Source of the DNA: Viscum album
Taxonomy: Eukaryota > Streptophyta > Magnoliopsida > Santalales > Viscaceae
Direction of reading: 5' to 3'
Length of the DNA: 64,000 nucleotides
Assembly (NCBI GenBank): GCA_963277665.1
Contig: OY728128.1
Coordinates: 1,868,444,988 to 1,868,508,987, forward strand
Program-made: the position numbers and the translations under genes
The notes under the pieces: generated by a model
The model's input: only the letters and a program-made list of their open reading frames with translations
The model's database searches: none
What the model was told of the DNA's origin: nothing
Part shown: in pieces, positions 11,155 to 24,804 of the stretch
Layout: the number at the start of each line of letters is the position of its first letter
Numbering within the stretch: the first letter of the stretch is position 1

Positions 11155-11640
11155 TTCTAAATAATGGAATACACTAGATTAGGATATGAATCATATAGTG
11201 TATAATCTCTATGTAGAAAAACACATATCATAAATCGAATTTCTATTCATAGCTAATTTCTTATTCATAAACATGGTATCTTTGAGGAATAATTTACATT
11301 TAAATACTTCATAAGGGATTTTAAAGAAAGTTTAAACTATCCTAAGCATATCCCCTAGGAGTGTCATAACCAATAGTGTAGCAAGGCCCATTTTTAGGTA
11401 CCAGGATACCCCAGGTCAAGCCCGAAACTCTTTGTTCGAGATTTTACTTCTAGGTACATGTATGTCAGAGCCACCTCTACCTGATCATATCTAGATAGAG
11501 ATGTATTTCATGAAAGATCCACATAATATATTCCTAACCAAAATACAAGGATATTCTTTTATATTTATCTTCAAGTACTATCTTAGGGTCTCTTCCCTAA
11601 TATATGTTTTCTAAATCTAGTTTCTATGTTTTCTACTAAA
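11155..11640 (-). other. R2 untranslated leader (conserved between families)
   Basis: Lies between primer site and gag. Contains a block around 11350-11500 (plus-strand words GTGTCATAACCAATAGTGT, AGCAAGGCC, GGTACATGTATG) that recurs next to the primer sites of R9 (48700-48860), R10 (61815-61970) and, more decayed, R3 (about 19995-20160). Confidence 0.7.
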
Positions 11641-11655
11641 CTTCCTCTGAAACCA
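11641..11655 (-). other. R2 primer-binding site (tRNA-iMet type)
   Basis: Minus strand TGGTTTCAGAGGAAG, one or two changes from the common plant primer site TGGTATCAGAGC. It starts within 3 bp of the end of the 5' LTR. Confidence 0.75.
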
Positions 11656-12032
11656 ACTGTAAAGAACTGACACCACTTGTCCAGAGCCAGTGCCTTATTT
11701 GATTACATTTGCATATAAATAAGGAAAAATCATCATGAAGGACCATGTATTTTAGTATTATTGGAAAAAAGATACATACGTAAGTTCAACATTACAAATT
11801 GAAATAAAAAACAACCTAGAAACTCTTTAGGAATCTTCTATAACTCCTAAGTTATTTTAGTATATCATTTATAATAAAATTATTCATGTCCTGAGAAAAT
11901 GAAACATAAGAAAGGGGGGAACTCAAATTCTTAGTAAGAGTAAGCAATACAGTTAAATATAACTTAAACATTATACATGTTGAATAATTGAAAACTTATT
12001 CCTTTAAAAATAAACTTAAACATAAAATGGAA

Positions 12033-12050
12033 AAAATTTGAGCTGAGTAA
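12033..12050 (-). promoter_or_regulatory. Degenerate LTR hairpin signature (R2)
   Basis: Minus strand TTACTCAGCTCAAATTTT occupies the position of the TACTG-hairpin-CTCACC motif of the other LTRs, but the loop side appears deleted. Confidence 0.3.
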
Positions 12051-13742
12051 ATATTTTCATAATATAACATAATAATGGGTATTATACTAGTCTAATAACC
12101 ACATGAACCATCAATACTATATTCATAATGAGGGAATGCATAATTCGGGACAATATAACTATATTTTCAAGGCCTCGTGCCAAGACCATAAATAATCATT
12201 TCGTCAAGGCCTTGTGCCAAGACCGTAGTTTGTCTCATGAGACCTACCAATGCACCGAGTGGCTATAGTGGGTCCCCCCTAACACTTTTTATATACAATT
12301 AATTCCTCATATAAATGGAGGTAAATATAAACAATGTATATATTTATATTGAAACTAATATATGAAGTGTAAATAATATTCCCTAATCATTAAGTATAAA
12401 CACTTACCATTCTGGTTAAATTAAGGAATGGTTTTAAGATAGCACAACCACAAAAAAAATAATAAACCATTAAATTAAATATATCAGATGATACCATGAA
12501 ATATTAATCTCAATAACACATTAAAATAAACAAGAATATTGAAATAGATGAAGACACTCTTATAAAATCTTCAAGTAATTCTCGAGATAAATAACCTTTT
12601 ACTTAGAAAAGAAGAGTTCTTTTGTAAAATTATATGTATAAAACCATAATTTAAGTAATATAGAATTTTCAAAATAAAATGAATGATTTTATAAATATAA
12701 TGGTTTCCAAAAATATATTATATGGCACCGTTGAAAATAGGAAAAAATTTAATAGATTCCCATGAATCGGCCTTGCATTTCAGAAATAATTTTGAAAGTT
12801 TCTTTCAAAATAGGTAAATACCGATAAAATAAGGAAGGTTTCTTGTTGGTGAACATACATAGAATGCACACACATAATTTATGTGGATTAAATAATAATA
12901 TACAAGAATTTCATTGAGATAATTATAAAACAAAAGTAACCTGATAGAAAATGGAATTTCAGGTGCAAAAAACCCCTACCTTAAATTCAAATGTGTTCCA
13001 CTCTTGAACATATTCCCCTGGAATATGAAATTATAATTATTATTAACATAATTCAGAACGTATTATATATATTTTTAATTTACCATAATTATTTTTAGTT
13101 CATTAATTCCCTTATTGATAAGTTATTATATTGAATTTTGTCATTCCGCAGTGTTCGTTATCTTTATTTTCATAATCGGTTCACTTGTTCTAATGTAATG
13201 GTGTTCATGTGGAATGGATGTAAATGTCCAGAATTGAATTTTCATATTATTTGTGATCATCCATAGGTTTTTTTGGTCATTTATAAAACTTGGTTACATG
13301 GAATGAAGATGAATTATTATATAGAACTTTAATGATAACTGTTTCGGTAAATTTGTGGGTTTTGATTACAACAAACTCATTTTCATTATAAAATAATACC
13401 ATTTGTACAAAGGGTTTATAGAAACATACATAGGGTATATTACATATATAATAATATGGTTCTACCATAACAAGATTGGTTTCATTACCTTAATTGAGAA
13501 TGATAAAAGAAATCAAAATCCCATCGTCCTTGAATGTGGTAAATTGAGACATCTCAGATGGTGTTCTTGCTACTAGTATAAAAGAAGGTAAAAGGAAGAG
13601 ATGATGATAACTTATTCCACTATCATGAAACAATGAAGATACATTTAAGATATTGATTCATAAAAACATTTGTATAAGGGGAATTAATAATAGTAAAATA
13701 AAACAAATTAACTTGAATGGAAAGACAAAGAATTGAAAAGAG

Positions 13743-13922
13743 GAATTTACCTCTTGATCTCAACTTCCTTGAGAGCCTCCTTAATGGAGTGGTTTTGGTC
13801 TTTTATGGGACCAATTATTTCCAAGAGTGGGAGAGGAGGTTGGTAGGATATTTGTAAATAATTTAGATAAGGCACAAGGAACGAGAGGAGTGAAGGTAAG
13901 AGGGGGTGAGGGGGGGTTTATA
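13743..13922 (-). promoter_or_regulatory. R2 5' LTR promoter: TATA box and donor-like site
   Basis: TATAAA at 13917-13922 (minus strand CACTATAAACC) is followed after about 170 nt by AAGAGGTAAATT (GT at 13749-13750). A CT-rich leader lies between them. The distance from LTR start to TATA is about 730 bp, matching the 3' LTR copy. Confidence 0.6.
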
Positions 13923-14649
13923 GTGGATGAGAGGAGGGTTTTCATAATTTTATAAATCATTAGTTTATTAATTTTCCTTAAGACCATCAATAGTGATGAT
14001 TCCATGAACAAGAACAGTGATAAATTCATATGAGTTCTAAAAAAGTGGGATTAAATCACTTTTGATTTCATAAATATTGTATTTAACTGATAATTAGTAT
14101 ATACAGTATTCTACCATATTTCACTATTCATCAAAAATTCGAGTTTTTCAGAAAAATACCAAAAATTCACCCTAACCATTTTTTAAGCTATAAAATCTGA
14201 AAATGAAGTCCATTTTTCAAAAATAATTTTCTAAATAGAATTAATTTAATATTTAATTAAAATAATAATTTATTCTAAAAACAACAGTTTTAAAACATTT
14301 ATTTTCGTATTCCAATGTATAGGTATATCGCACGTTCACTTGAATATTATTTATATATTATCACATGTAAGGTTACTATTCATTAGGGTGTATCACTATT
14401 CATAAGGGTATGGACGATTCATAAGGGTAGGTTAATGTTCACTACAAAATTATGCTTTTCTTATCGGACACCAGACAACTTACTGATCGCAACTGTGTAT
14501 GCCATATTTTTGAAATTCACATAACAGAAGTGAAGAACTTATGTTAAAGGGTCACATAGCACTTAGTAGTTCATTATTTTGTGATTTCATGTTATTATGA
14601 CATACTTATAAGAATGTAATTTCCATTGAAGAAATATTGGGTCATTACA

Positions 14650-14998
14650 AGTTATCTAAGGGACATAATGTGATATCCTTAAAACCTTATAAAGGTAGTG
14701 TTCCTGGAATAAAGTGATAATGCTAATAATTTGTACTCCACAACTAGTGAGGATTAGTGAAATTTAGTACCACTAAATACCTTTCAGCGTATGATCCTTG
14801 GATGTAGCCCTTAGTGGTGAACCCATTTAAATTTATGTGTATTCATTTTTTGTTTGATTTTTTATTTTCTACACATTCTCATCAGATAGGTTTAACAGTT
14901 TTCTACCAATGTGGGAACAAGATCCATCACTTTAAAATAAAAATTTGACACCTGAATTCACCCCTCCCCTCTCAGGGTGTTCCAAGGTCCTCTATATT
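14650..14998 (+). mobile_element. End of a decayed Ty1/copia-like LTR
   Basis: Just outside R2. Words such as CCTTAGTGGTGAACCC, then a T-rich stretch and finally CCTGAATTCACCCCTCCCC, resemble the distal part of copia LTRs, which often end in an AATTCACCCCC run. A similar end is seen at 34225-34250. No primer site or coding sequence survives, so the call is tentative. Confidence 0.4.
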
Positions 14999-15829
14999 AT
15001 AGGGTGGAAAATTATAGCATTACATGAAATAATTCACAAACAACAATAAGCGAATAAAATTAAATGCTTTTTAAAAAATAAACTAAATAATTTCTTTCAA
15101 TGAAAATTCAACTATGAAAAATCATGAATAAAATGTGATTATGTTGAACAACCTTGAAAATATTATAACGTTGAAGTGGGACTCATCCAACGAATCTATT
15201 ATGTCTATAAATTATAAATAAAAATAAAATAAGTGGTAATATCATAAGATGAATAAAAATACATTAAACCCGTAATCTTAGAATATTAACTAAAATAAAG
15301 AAGTAATATAACCCAATGAAAATAAATTGAGTTATGAAATTATTTTCCACATGGTAAATATTAATTAAAATACCCTTTGAAAAAATAATTAAAATTGAAA
15401 CTTAAAATAAACTGAAGAAATAATTATTATTGATATTACATGTCAAGGGTCAATATATACACAGTATATTAGAAACTAGGTACATAATATTAGAATATTC
15501 ATCAGTAAAATCAAATTGAGATGAAATATCGTTCCAAACACATTCTTTCTGGTCATACTTGATTTAAAATAATTTATAGTTGTTCTAAACATGTTATTAT
15601 CTTATATAAAAAGCATATTAATATTTATTATATCATATATGATCATTTTATAACATATTATTACTCGTTAATTAATAATGATTCATTATCTTCATCATTT
15701 TGTGTAATAATTGCTTTAATTTTTGAGTTTGTTCTCAATTAATTTAAGTTAATCTTATTATATCTTGATTTCATTATATATTTATTTAAATTGATCCATA
15801 TAAATTGGTAGTATGAAATTAAATGCACC

Positions 15830-16250
15830 ATCTATGGAGATGGTTGGTTGTATGTACACTTGAACACAATTTCAATTTTCTTGTTGTATTGAAAGAATGA
15901 AACATAAATTATATATATATATAATAGTTAAAGTAACTTTTTTATGTCATATATGTCACATATATTTAGTAAAACCAACTGTAATACATTCCATATAAAT
16001 CATCAATGAAACGCATCGCTTCATGAGGTGGTAGTCCATTACACACATGTTCAATATTATCATATTCCACAAAAATTGAAAGCATGATGGAATGTGTTAT
16101 ATAATAATTATATAATAATAAATATATCATATATATCATAAATAAATTGTATTTACATCCTTATTCTCAACCTTTATAGGTGGTAATTAAAAAAAGGAAC
16201 CACATTGTCTCGCAAGGCGGTAGTCTGTTGTACAAATGAATGATCATTTC
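15830..16250. repeat. Three-unit tandem repeat, about 185 bp (R3 3' LTR)
   Basis: Units start near 15830, 16010 and 16200. Each carries a GAGGTGGTAGTCCATTACAC-like core in diverged form. The same array is in the R3 5' LTR (22716-23140) and, on the other strand, in the R8 LTR. Confidence 0.6.
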
Positions 16251-16578
16251 ATAACCCATTTGATAAAAGTCTGTGATATTTTGGGTATTAATTTTAACAT
16301 AAAATATATATATTTATTTAATATAATGATGTTATCGGATATTCCTGGTATAATAATAATTTATGGAGTTGGAGAAAGAAATAATATGAAAACATTTTTA
16401 GAAAAAAAATCTTCTTAGGGTATCCTCCTTTGGTTTGCAGTAATGCATTACAAAGCTAGTTTTATGCCCAAGATAATTCCTCTATGATTAAGGGAGGATT
16501 GTTTTCAAGTTATTTCATTAGGTATTGGATGAAAAAATGTGGTTTGAGATGTCTAAAGAAGGGGGATAGTGGGTTCCC

Positions 16579-16585
16579 TTTTATA
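16579..16585 (-). promoter_or_regulatory. R3 3' LTR TATA box
   Basis: Minus strand CCTATTTATAAAAGGG, about 1.33 kb from the LTR start. The 5' LTR has CTTATAAAAGGCC at the same distance. Confidence 0.55.
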
Positions 16586-17911
16586 AATAGGTGAGAGGAC
16601 ACACATGATATTTTTAAAAATAATTTGGGTATACCTATTTTTTCTCATAACAATATGATTCCATAATACACCAAATTCTATAAATTAAATTTTAAGGTGT
16701 AAATATGTCCATAAAAAATTATTGGACAAGTTTAGCATAATTTTTACAATTTATACTCACTTTTTAACCACTAAGTAAACCTGTTTTTACCTTAACCATT
16801 ATAATAAATTTTAACTGCATTCACTAATAAATATCATAAAAAGATACATTTACCATATATTAAATTAAAAAATAATCTCATTATAAATATGTAATAAAAT
16901 TTTACAAAATCAATTCATATAATTGGAAGTTTTTGATTTCATATTAATCCTATATAGGTATCGAGAAAGTAGGTTTTTAAAGTGACAATGTTCAAAAAAT
17001 TACAAAAATTTTATATTTTAATTTAATATAAAATTGCTTATAAATTAATAAATTAAATTAATGGGTGTATAATTAAACTAATTAAACTTCTAAAAAAATC
17101 AATTTATACTTTATCCATATAAATTATTTCAAAATGATTATTTCAATTAAAATTCTGTATTTTTCACCGTTCATCAAAAAAACGCTTCTAAAAAAATTAC
17201 AAAAAAGTCACGCTAAGATAAATTTTTTATTATTATTTTCAAATATATTTTATTTTATCACAAAAAAGTTATTAATGTTTGAAAAATTAGTTGTAAAACA
17301 AGAGTTCCATTAAAATGTGGTCAAACAGCCTTTAGAAAAATATAGCTTTTTATTTCTAAAATTTCTATTTGTTCATATCTTATACCTATAAAATATATTG
17401 AAGAAATGTAAAAAAAATTTATTGAATATATAAATTTTAAATTTCAATAATATCATTCACTATTATTAATTAATTTAATTTTTGAGGATAAAATATTTAT
17501 TGTAAAATAAAAGCAGTTTTTTATAAAAATGATCCCTATATATTCACTTGGTTATTTATATTTATAATTAATTGGAAACCAATGAATTAAATCATATATT
17601 TTCATAAGTTATTTAATCATATTCATTACCTTAAATTTAATGGAATTAAGATATTAAATAATGATATTAATAGTATTCAGTAAAGATTGGCCTTTTTTGT
17701 AGCGTCACCCATCAAAGAAAATCATTGTTTTGTGTAATGCAAGATAACTTAGTATTTCATGTGTTGAAATCAATATCATTGTCTTAATTTATTTAAAAAA
17801 GAAAATATATCTTAAATTCTCAGCATGATATATTCCTTTCTATCCTTGGTGTTTCATGTCATACATACTATTGAATATTATATTCAAATTTCAAAATATA
17901 GGGGTGTTACA

Positions 17912-20290
17912 ATCTCCCCACCTTAAGTAAATTGTGCCCTCACAATTTACACTTTATCTTTATAATCAAGAGTTTGACATTTAGAAATTTTATTGTTAGA
18001 AAAACACACATAATTATAAGGGTTATTAAAACTTACTATTTATAATAAATAATTTTAAGTTTTAATTTCATATAGAATAACACATAACTAATTCCCATAT
18101 AAGATAAAATTAGTGAAAAGTGAAAAGATGGACATGGGGGAAAAGTGTAAATATTTATTTGGAGTGATTGTGGTCATTGATAAAAAACAACTGAATTTTA
18201 AATTGAAATTTGAGGGACATGAAACTATAAATATAATACATGTGAAAAGGTAATTGATTTCTTTGGGATGACTGGTAATATGATAGAATTCGTTTTCAAG
18301 TTAATTTTTATAATGTTGCGGGATTCTTATACTATCAATGAATATAAGGAAGTATTATTACATTACATGTTTCTATTTCCTAAGAAAAATTTCATCTTTT
18401 GGTTTTCACTCAATCAATTTCCAATTTATCTATTTAATCCATTATATGAAAACTAAAAAAAATATTTTTTATGCCTGATCCACTAAAAGATACATTCAAT
18501 GGATCATAAGATACATAAAATAGTACAATGTCTTTCAATATCTCTCAAAATATTTTTACAAAATAAATACGGTTAATATATTAATCTATAAAACTAAAAT
18601 TTAACACTATTGGTTAATAATTAATACTTTTCCATCAAATTTTATATCTATATACAATGGAATATTAACCAAGACATTATTAGGCACAAAACCCTTATCA
18701 TCCTTCGGTTATGGGTTCAATACCTTACGCCTCACCGAATGTGATGAATTGGCACCTAGCATTTGGAATTTCCTTTTTTAAAACAAAATTAGTATAATTT
18801 TCTTTAACATTCCTTGAAATTTGTATGGACATCCATGAAATAATGTTAATTATTAAATAACATTTTACTATGGTTTTCAATACAGCCTATTTTTTTCAAA
18901 ATCTAATAATCAGACTTATAATGTAATTAATGATCATATCAGGCCAAATTGTTATTAATACCATTAAATAATTTCTATAAAATGAAAATTTATTAATCAT
19001 CAAATAATTTTTCTATGAAAACATATTTTTGTAATAAATTTATTCCAAAATATATCATTAATCATGCAATATTCCTACTACATAAAACCTAAAAAGTGGT
19101 GTTTATGAATTTTCATATATGATGAATCTTAAACTCATTTTCTCAAGATTGAATCTATAACTCTTATGTTTATAAATACCTAGTTTCTTCTAAAATTTAA
19201 CTTTATCATTAAATGTTTCATGATTCTTGTAACCAATATACTATTGGAAAAACACTTAAATATTTTATTTAATGAATCATAATACATATGTACTTTTTCC
19301 ATTTTATTTATACATAGGTACTACTATGGTATAGGGGTTACCCTTTAGAAGAGGTATTTGATTCGAGTAATTCCCAGGATACCCACATTTAAGGAAATGA
19401 ACTATAAATTGATCCCTAATATGATATTCCTTTAATTCTATCATACTCTTCATTTTCATTACAAATTATTTGTTTGATTTCCTTCTTCTCTGAAGATAGA
19501 TCATTTACCCATTCCATTGAGACAATTTCCTTGGTGTCCCTATCCAAATTTTATAGATTATTAAAATAAATACTTTTTTCCTCTATGTTCACCACCACAT
19601 TATCTATAATAAATCTCAATAATTATCTTCTTTAATGAGTTTGGGAGGTTGTTAAGGAATATGTTGTTAATAATATTTTTGGAAAATTGATTTGGAATTA
19701 ACATGATAACATTTACTTCTATCAATATCCCACATGGTTTCACATTGTCACCACTTTTTCCTTTATAGTCAATATTAACTTGATTCTTTTGGGTTACATC
19801 CATTGACTAAAAAAAGTCTAGTGTGCATAATAATAATCATAGTTAGAAAACCATATAATTATTTTTAGGATGTCTAAATAATGACACATTGTTTTCAATA
19901 TATGACACCTTAAGTTTAACCAATGTCATTTATAGTTATAATATTTTCAAATCCTTCATAATAGTTTGTAAAAAATATGTGAAGTGTCTTAATAATATCC
20001 CTCAAGAGTGTCAAAATCGGTGCAAATTCAAGATCATTTTCATGCACCAAATTACACTCATGTCAATCCAACCACACCCTTTTCAATTTTATTAACCTTA
20101 GGTATATCTTTGGTAGAACCACATCCACTTGTAGTATCTAGTTAGGGATGTATTTATTGGAAGAAAAATATAATATCAACCTATCCAAAAACATCAGTAT
20201 GTTCTTCTATAATTATCCTAAAATTATATCATATGGTTATGTTCTCTCATATATGTTTTCTAAAATCTAGTTATCATTGTTTTTACTAAA
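17912..20290 (-). mobile_element. R3 internal region without recognisable pol
   Basis: The 2.4 kb between the R3 LTRs begins (on the left) with a polypurine tract, minus-strand AAGGTGGGGAGAT at 17912-17925, and ends at the primer site. Near 19990-20160 it has the shared leader block. I found no gag, RT or integrase motif in any frame; the only longer frame (67 codons, minus, 19600-19803) has no known domain. R3 is thus either a non-autonomous large derivative (LARD-like) or so decayed that its coding part cannot be read. Its LTRs, at about 4.5 kb, are longer than its interior. Confidence 0.6.
19315..19390 (+). repeat. Possible tRNA-related (SINE-like) fragment
   Basis: TATGGTATAGGGGTTACCC followed at tRNA-like distance by GATTCGAGTAATTCC resembles the A and B boxes of a tRNA-derived SINE head. 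No tail or target duplication was seen. A second B-box-like stretch (GGGTTCAATACC) is near 18715. Weak evidence. Confidence 0.25.
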
Positions 20291-20305
20291 CTAGCTCTAA
20301 TGCCA
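20291..20305 (-). other. R3 primer-binding site (tRNA-iMet type, mutated)
   Basis: Minus strand TGGCATTAGAGCTAG against the expected TGGTATCAGAGC. It lies in the same local context as the R2 site (a shared ACTAAACT word beside it). Confidence 0.6.
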
Positions 20306-20569
20306 ATAGAATTGACACCAAACCCATGCCCTCGAAGCTAATTCCTATAACCATTACATTATCATAGATATATTAAAATCACATCTTAAAGGGAAGAATA
20401 GTTCATTAGTCTTCATAAACTAGAAATATAAAATAGTTTTAAATTACATTTGAATACACAAATTACAAACTAAGTTTTTTCTCCTTTAAAAAATAAATTT
20501 ATTATATAAAGTATATCGTTTAAATCAATAGTAGTAAAATTCATGTATTCCATTAAAATAAAAAAATAT

Positions 20570-20593
20570 GGGTGATCTAAAATTCTCTCTAAG
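20570..20593 (-). promoter_or_regulatory. LTR hairpin followed by CACCC (R3)
   Basis: Minus strand AGAGAGAATTTTAGATCACCC, corresponding to the TACTG-hairpin-CTCACCC signature with several substitutions. Same position relative to the LTR end as in R8 and R9. Confidence 0.4.
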
Positions 20594-22715
20594 TTTTAAT
20601 TATAACAAAATCTACCATTAATAAACATGTATAATCAATATGCAAAGTTAAATGAATGATCACACATTCCACTTAAAAAATAGGATAAGGAAAAATAAAT
20701 ATAGAAAATAAAATAACTAAAACCCATTCAATTTTTTAAATAAACTATGAATGAAATGAATGCAATGATTTTTTCATAGTAAAAATATAATGGATTATAA
20801 TAACTGAAATTTAGGCAATGTTTAATTATTAGAAGTCCTTTATTAAGAACATTAAAAGCTCTACTGTCAAGATCTATCCTCCAACCCATTCAAAAATACT
20901 ACTGGAATGCTATTTAATTTGGAAAATCTATTTGTTTCTTGAGACTGATGCATGCATTGAAGGGGATATATAAATTCTACTCCCCACTCATAACTACATA
21001 TACAAATAATTCCTCATATATCAAAAAATCTAGTTAATTAATGAAAATTAGGATTATCATAAAATATCTATATTGATTAAAATATATAGATTTATGAATA
21101 TTTTACTAACTAATAAAATAACATTAAAAGCAAAAAAAATATAGAATTTTATTTATGGTTTTTTTGGTAATAATATCTATGAAAAAATGTTGATATTTAT
21201 GGTAAATTTAATGTTCAATGGTCACTGGAAAGTGAATAACACAAGTTAAAGTTAATTAATACAAAAGTCTTTCAATGAAGTGAATGTCAATACTATCCAT
21301 GATAAAATATAATCACAAGACATGAATAGGAATAATAAGGATTGTATTAATATGGTATATACCCATTTGAGTTATATTAAGGGTTTTTGTCATTTATGAA
21401 TCGAAATACAACAAAATATATATAATAAATTCCTGGGAAAATATCCTTTTAATTTTGAAAAAAAATGGAAAAATAATTTTCCTTGAAAATCACTTTTAAA
21501 AACTTTTTTAATAAAAATTATCTTTTAAAATTACAGGGTATGATTCAAATAAATGAAATTGTATAATTTTGTGTGAGGTAAAAAAAGAACATTCCTTTTG
21601 CATTGTAAAATGGTCAGAAAAATGCATTTTTGGGAATATGATAAGAAGATTACTTTTAGAAATGTAAAATAAAAAAGAAAAAATTGGAAAAAGTATTTTA
21701 ATAAATGATTTTGAAAACAATACAGAAAAAAATTGAAAACAATTTTACAAAACATGGTTTTCAAAGAATACATATTTCAAAACAAAGAGAAAAATAAAGT
21801 TGGATTTTATTGAAAACATTTTATAAAACATTTTGAGTTCTAAATATTGGGGAAATGGTAATATTAAATGAAAATATCATTAATAAATAGATTCTCAGAA
21901 AATTAAATATTTTATTAAAAATAATTAAATAGTTTACTTTAATCGATATATAAGTTTAAATAATCCCAGATAGAATTAGATTGAGAAGTAATCCCTTGAA
22001 AAGATCATAAATTTTATATCAGAATCATCTAATTAATTTATTATGTTCATAAAATATAAATCAAAAAAAAAAGTGTATATAAAAAAATATATATTCAAAA
22101 TTAATTACACATATAATCATATATTATTAATGACAACAATGAAGTAATATAACTGAATAAAAATAAATTGAGTTATGAAATTATTTACCACATGGTAAAT
22201 CTTAAATAAAATAATTGAAGATGAAATAATTCAAATAAATAAATAAAATAAAATGAATAATTAAGTATTCATGATATTAAATATAAATGGGTAGTATATT
22301 CACTATATAGAATAAACATGGTGCATAACAATACAATATTTTACAAGGAAACGAAATTGAGACGAAATCCATTACCCTGCACTTTCCTTTCAGTCATACA
22401 TTCCTTAACCTACATTTTATTTGTTTTTAACATTTTATTGATTTATAAGAAACCATATTAATATTTACTATTTCATATATGATCGTTTTACAACTTATTA
22501 TTACCATTTCATTAACAATATTTAATTTTTTTCATCGTTTTCTCTAATAATTACTCTTTTTTCATATATGTTTTTACTTGTTATTTTTTGGGTTCCTGTT
22601 ACTTTGTTAATGATTTAATATTAACCATAAGGTATAAAAATGATTTAAATATCATATATATTTATTATATATATATTTATATTAATCCACAATATTTGTC
22701 GTTGGGAAATGAAAT

Positions 22716-23140
22716 ACACCATTCCGGGAGACGGTGGGTCGTACATATACATGAACGTTGTTTCTATTTTCATGTCATATTAAAAGAAATAAAAATAAAA
22801 TATATATATATATCAAATATTATTTCTATTTCATATAGATAACGTGTTTTTATTAAACCCATTTTTTAAAAAATTCCATGTACAGGGTGAACGAATCACT
22901 TCACATCGCGAGGTCATAATCCTCCATACACACGAACAACGTTATCGTCTTCCCACAAAAAAAAATATTAAAGTATTAGTTATATAATAACTACATAATA
23001 AAAAATAAATAATCAATATAATAAATATCATTTATAAATAGTATTTTTATAATTATTCCCAACCATGATAGGTGGTAATGGAAAAAATAAAAGACTTCAG
23101 TTCGTGAGGCGGTAGACTGTCTTACACAGGAAGGATGATT
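22716..23140. repeat. Three-unit tandem repeat, about 185 bp (R3 5' LTR)
   Basis: Cores GGGAGACGGTGGGTCGTAC, CGCGAGGTCATAATCC and GTGAGGCGGTAGACTG start about 180-195 bp apart. Retains more CpG than its surroundings, so the units can be compared more easily than in the 3' LTR. Confidence 0.6.
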
Positions 23141-24804
23141 TCAAAATAGATTTTATGGTACTCTGTAATGTTTTAATCCATAATCTTATCATAAAAACAT
23201 ATATTACATTAAATATACTAATTTTATTATATAAATGTTCTATAATAATAAATTAATTATGTTGAGAAGGAAAAAATTAAAAAATGATTTAGAAAAACAT
23301 TACCTATTCTTTGGGTAAACTCATTAGGATTGAAATAATGCCTTTATAAATTAGATTTATTCCCAAGATAAGTCCACTATTATGAGTTTATTAATGTTTT
23401 GGAGTGATATTTTTAGGTTTGGTCTTAACCAAAGTGGTTTCAGAGGTGTGCAGAAGGAGAAAAGGGGTGGCCTTTTATAAGTGGGGGAGAGGACACACTT
23501 TGAATTTTTTTAAAAATAAGTTAGGTGTACCCACGTTTTCTCATGAAAATAGGCTTAAATTAAAAAAAATTATATCCATGAAGGTTTAAGGTAGAAATAA
23601 GTCTATAAAATAGGTATTTTTTACGTTTGGTACAATTTTTACACCTTAAACTCTATGTTTAATCACTAAGTAATTTTGTTTCTACCTCAATCACTATAAT
23701 TAATTTTAACATCATTCAATAATAATTATGTTAAAAATTAATTTACCTTATTAGAAACTATAAATTATGGTTATTCTAAATATTTAATACATTTTTCCTA
23801 ATTCAATTTACATAACTAGAGAAAATAATTTAAAAGTAATCCCACAGACGTGTCGAGATACCAGGTTTCTAAAGTGAAAATGATAGAAAGTTTAAAATGT
23901 TTTATATATAAAATTAATATTAATTTGATTACACTGACATAAATTTTATTAATGGATATATAATTGAACTGATAACACTTTCAATAAAATTTAAATTATA
24001 CTTTAACCATATAAATTATTTAAACAAAAAGGTTGATTTCAATTAAAAATCAATATTTTTTAATATTAATCAAAAAATAAAACTTCTCATATATTAACCA
24101 AAAAATAACCATAAGATAATTTGGGCATTAACCTTTCAGAATTTAATTTAATTTTTTTATATAAAATTAATAAATGTGTTATTTTTTTTTAAAAACAAGT
24201 TCACCATTAAAAGGTGGAAAACTCGTCTTTGAAAAAATATATCATTCTTCGTGTATAATTGGGTTTGTTCATAACTTATGCCTATAAAAATATGTTGGAT
24301 TAATTTAAAAACATTTTCTTTAATATATATAATATATAAATTTCATTAATATCATTAAATATTATTAAATAACTTAATTTATTCATATATAATTACTTTG
24401 GGCGCAAAATTCTTTTTTATAAAAAACATTATTTTATTTTCAATTGGATTCTTATATTTTTAATTATTTGGTATACATTGAATTCAACCATATATATTAT
24501 AAATTTAGTTAATAAAATTAGAAAACTCTAATTTAATGTCTATGATATATTATATAATAATAATAGTATTCATTAAAACTTGGTCTTGTGTGTAGGTAAA
24601 TCCAATGAAGTAAGTCATATATTCATGTAACATAAGCTAACTCAATGTTGTGTTCATTTCAATCAATATCATATATATAATTTATTTAAAATGGAAACTA
24701 TATCATAAATTCCTAATATGTTATATTCTTTTCTACACTTCTTGTTGTGTTTTATAAATGATATTAAATCTGATATTCATATTTTACAATTTTGGGGTGT
24801 TAAA

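Larger units (their letters stand above)
11657..14649 (-). mobile_element. R2 5' LTR, about 2.99 kb
   Basis: Starts at 14649 with TGTAATGACCC (minus strand) and ends next to the primer site. It pairs with 4842-6646. A U3 block at about 14110-14230 (CTATTCATCAAAAATTCGAG, then AAATTCACCCTAACC) is also found in the R9 and R10 LTRs, grouping R2, R9 and R10. A small repeat (AAGGCC-T/C-GTGCCAAGACC at 12169 and 12205) lies in the distal part. The LTR has no coding capacity. Confidence 0.85.
15000..17911 (-). mobile_element. R3 3' LTR (distal end lost)
   Basis: Starts at 17911 with minus-strand TGTAACACCCC and aligns with 21900-24804. Shared stretches include AAATAAATTGAGTTATGAAATTATT (15325 and 22165), the TATA region and the region around 17720-17900. 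About 1.5 kb of the distal LTR is missing; copia-like sequence and R2 lie there instead. AT content is very high and there are no genes. Confidence 0.75.
20307..24804 (-). mobile_element. R3 5' LTR, about 4.5 kb
   Basis: Runs from TTTAACACCCC (minus strand, mutated TGTAACACCCC) at 24804 to the primer site. It pairs with 15000-17911. It contains the TATA box at 23473-23479 (CTTATAAAAGGCC), the 185-bp array and, 280 bp from its end, the hairpin-CACCC signature. The length and array relate R3 to R8. Confidence 0.75.

Noticed and set aside
18700..18730. tRNA-like B box (GGGTTCAATACC)
   Set aside because: No foldable cloverleaf or paired acceptor stem can be drawn around it. At most it is a SINE trace.
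21508..21773. Two overlapping 70-80 codon minus-strand frames rich in F, I and L
   Set aside because: Composition of AT-rich LTR DNA (R3 5' LTR); no membrane-protein family is recognisable.
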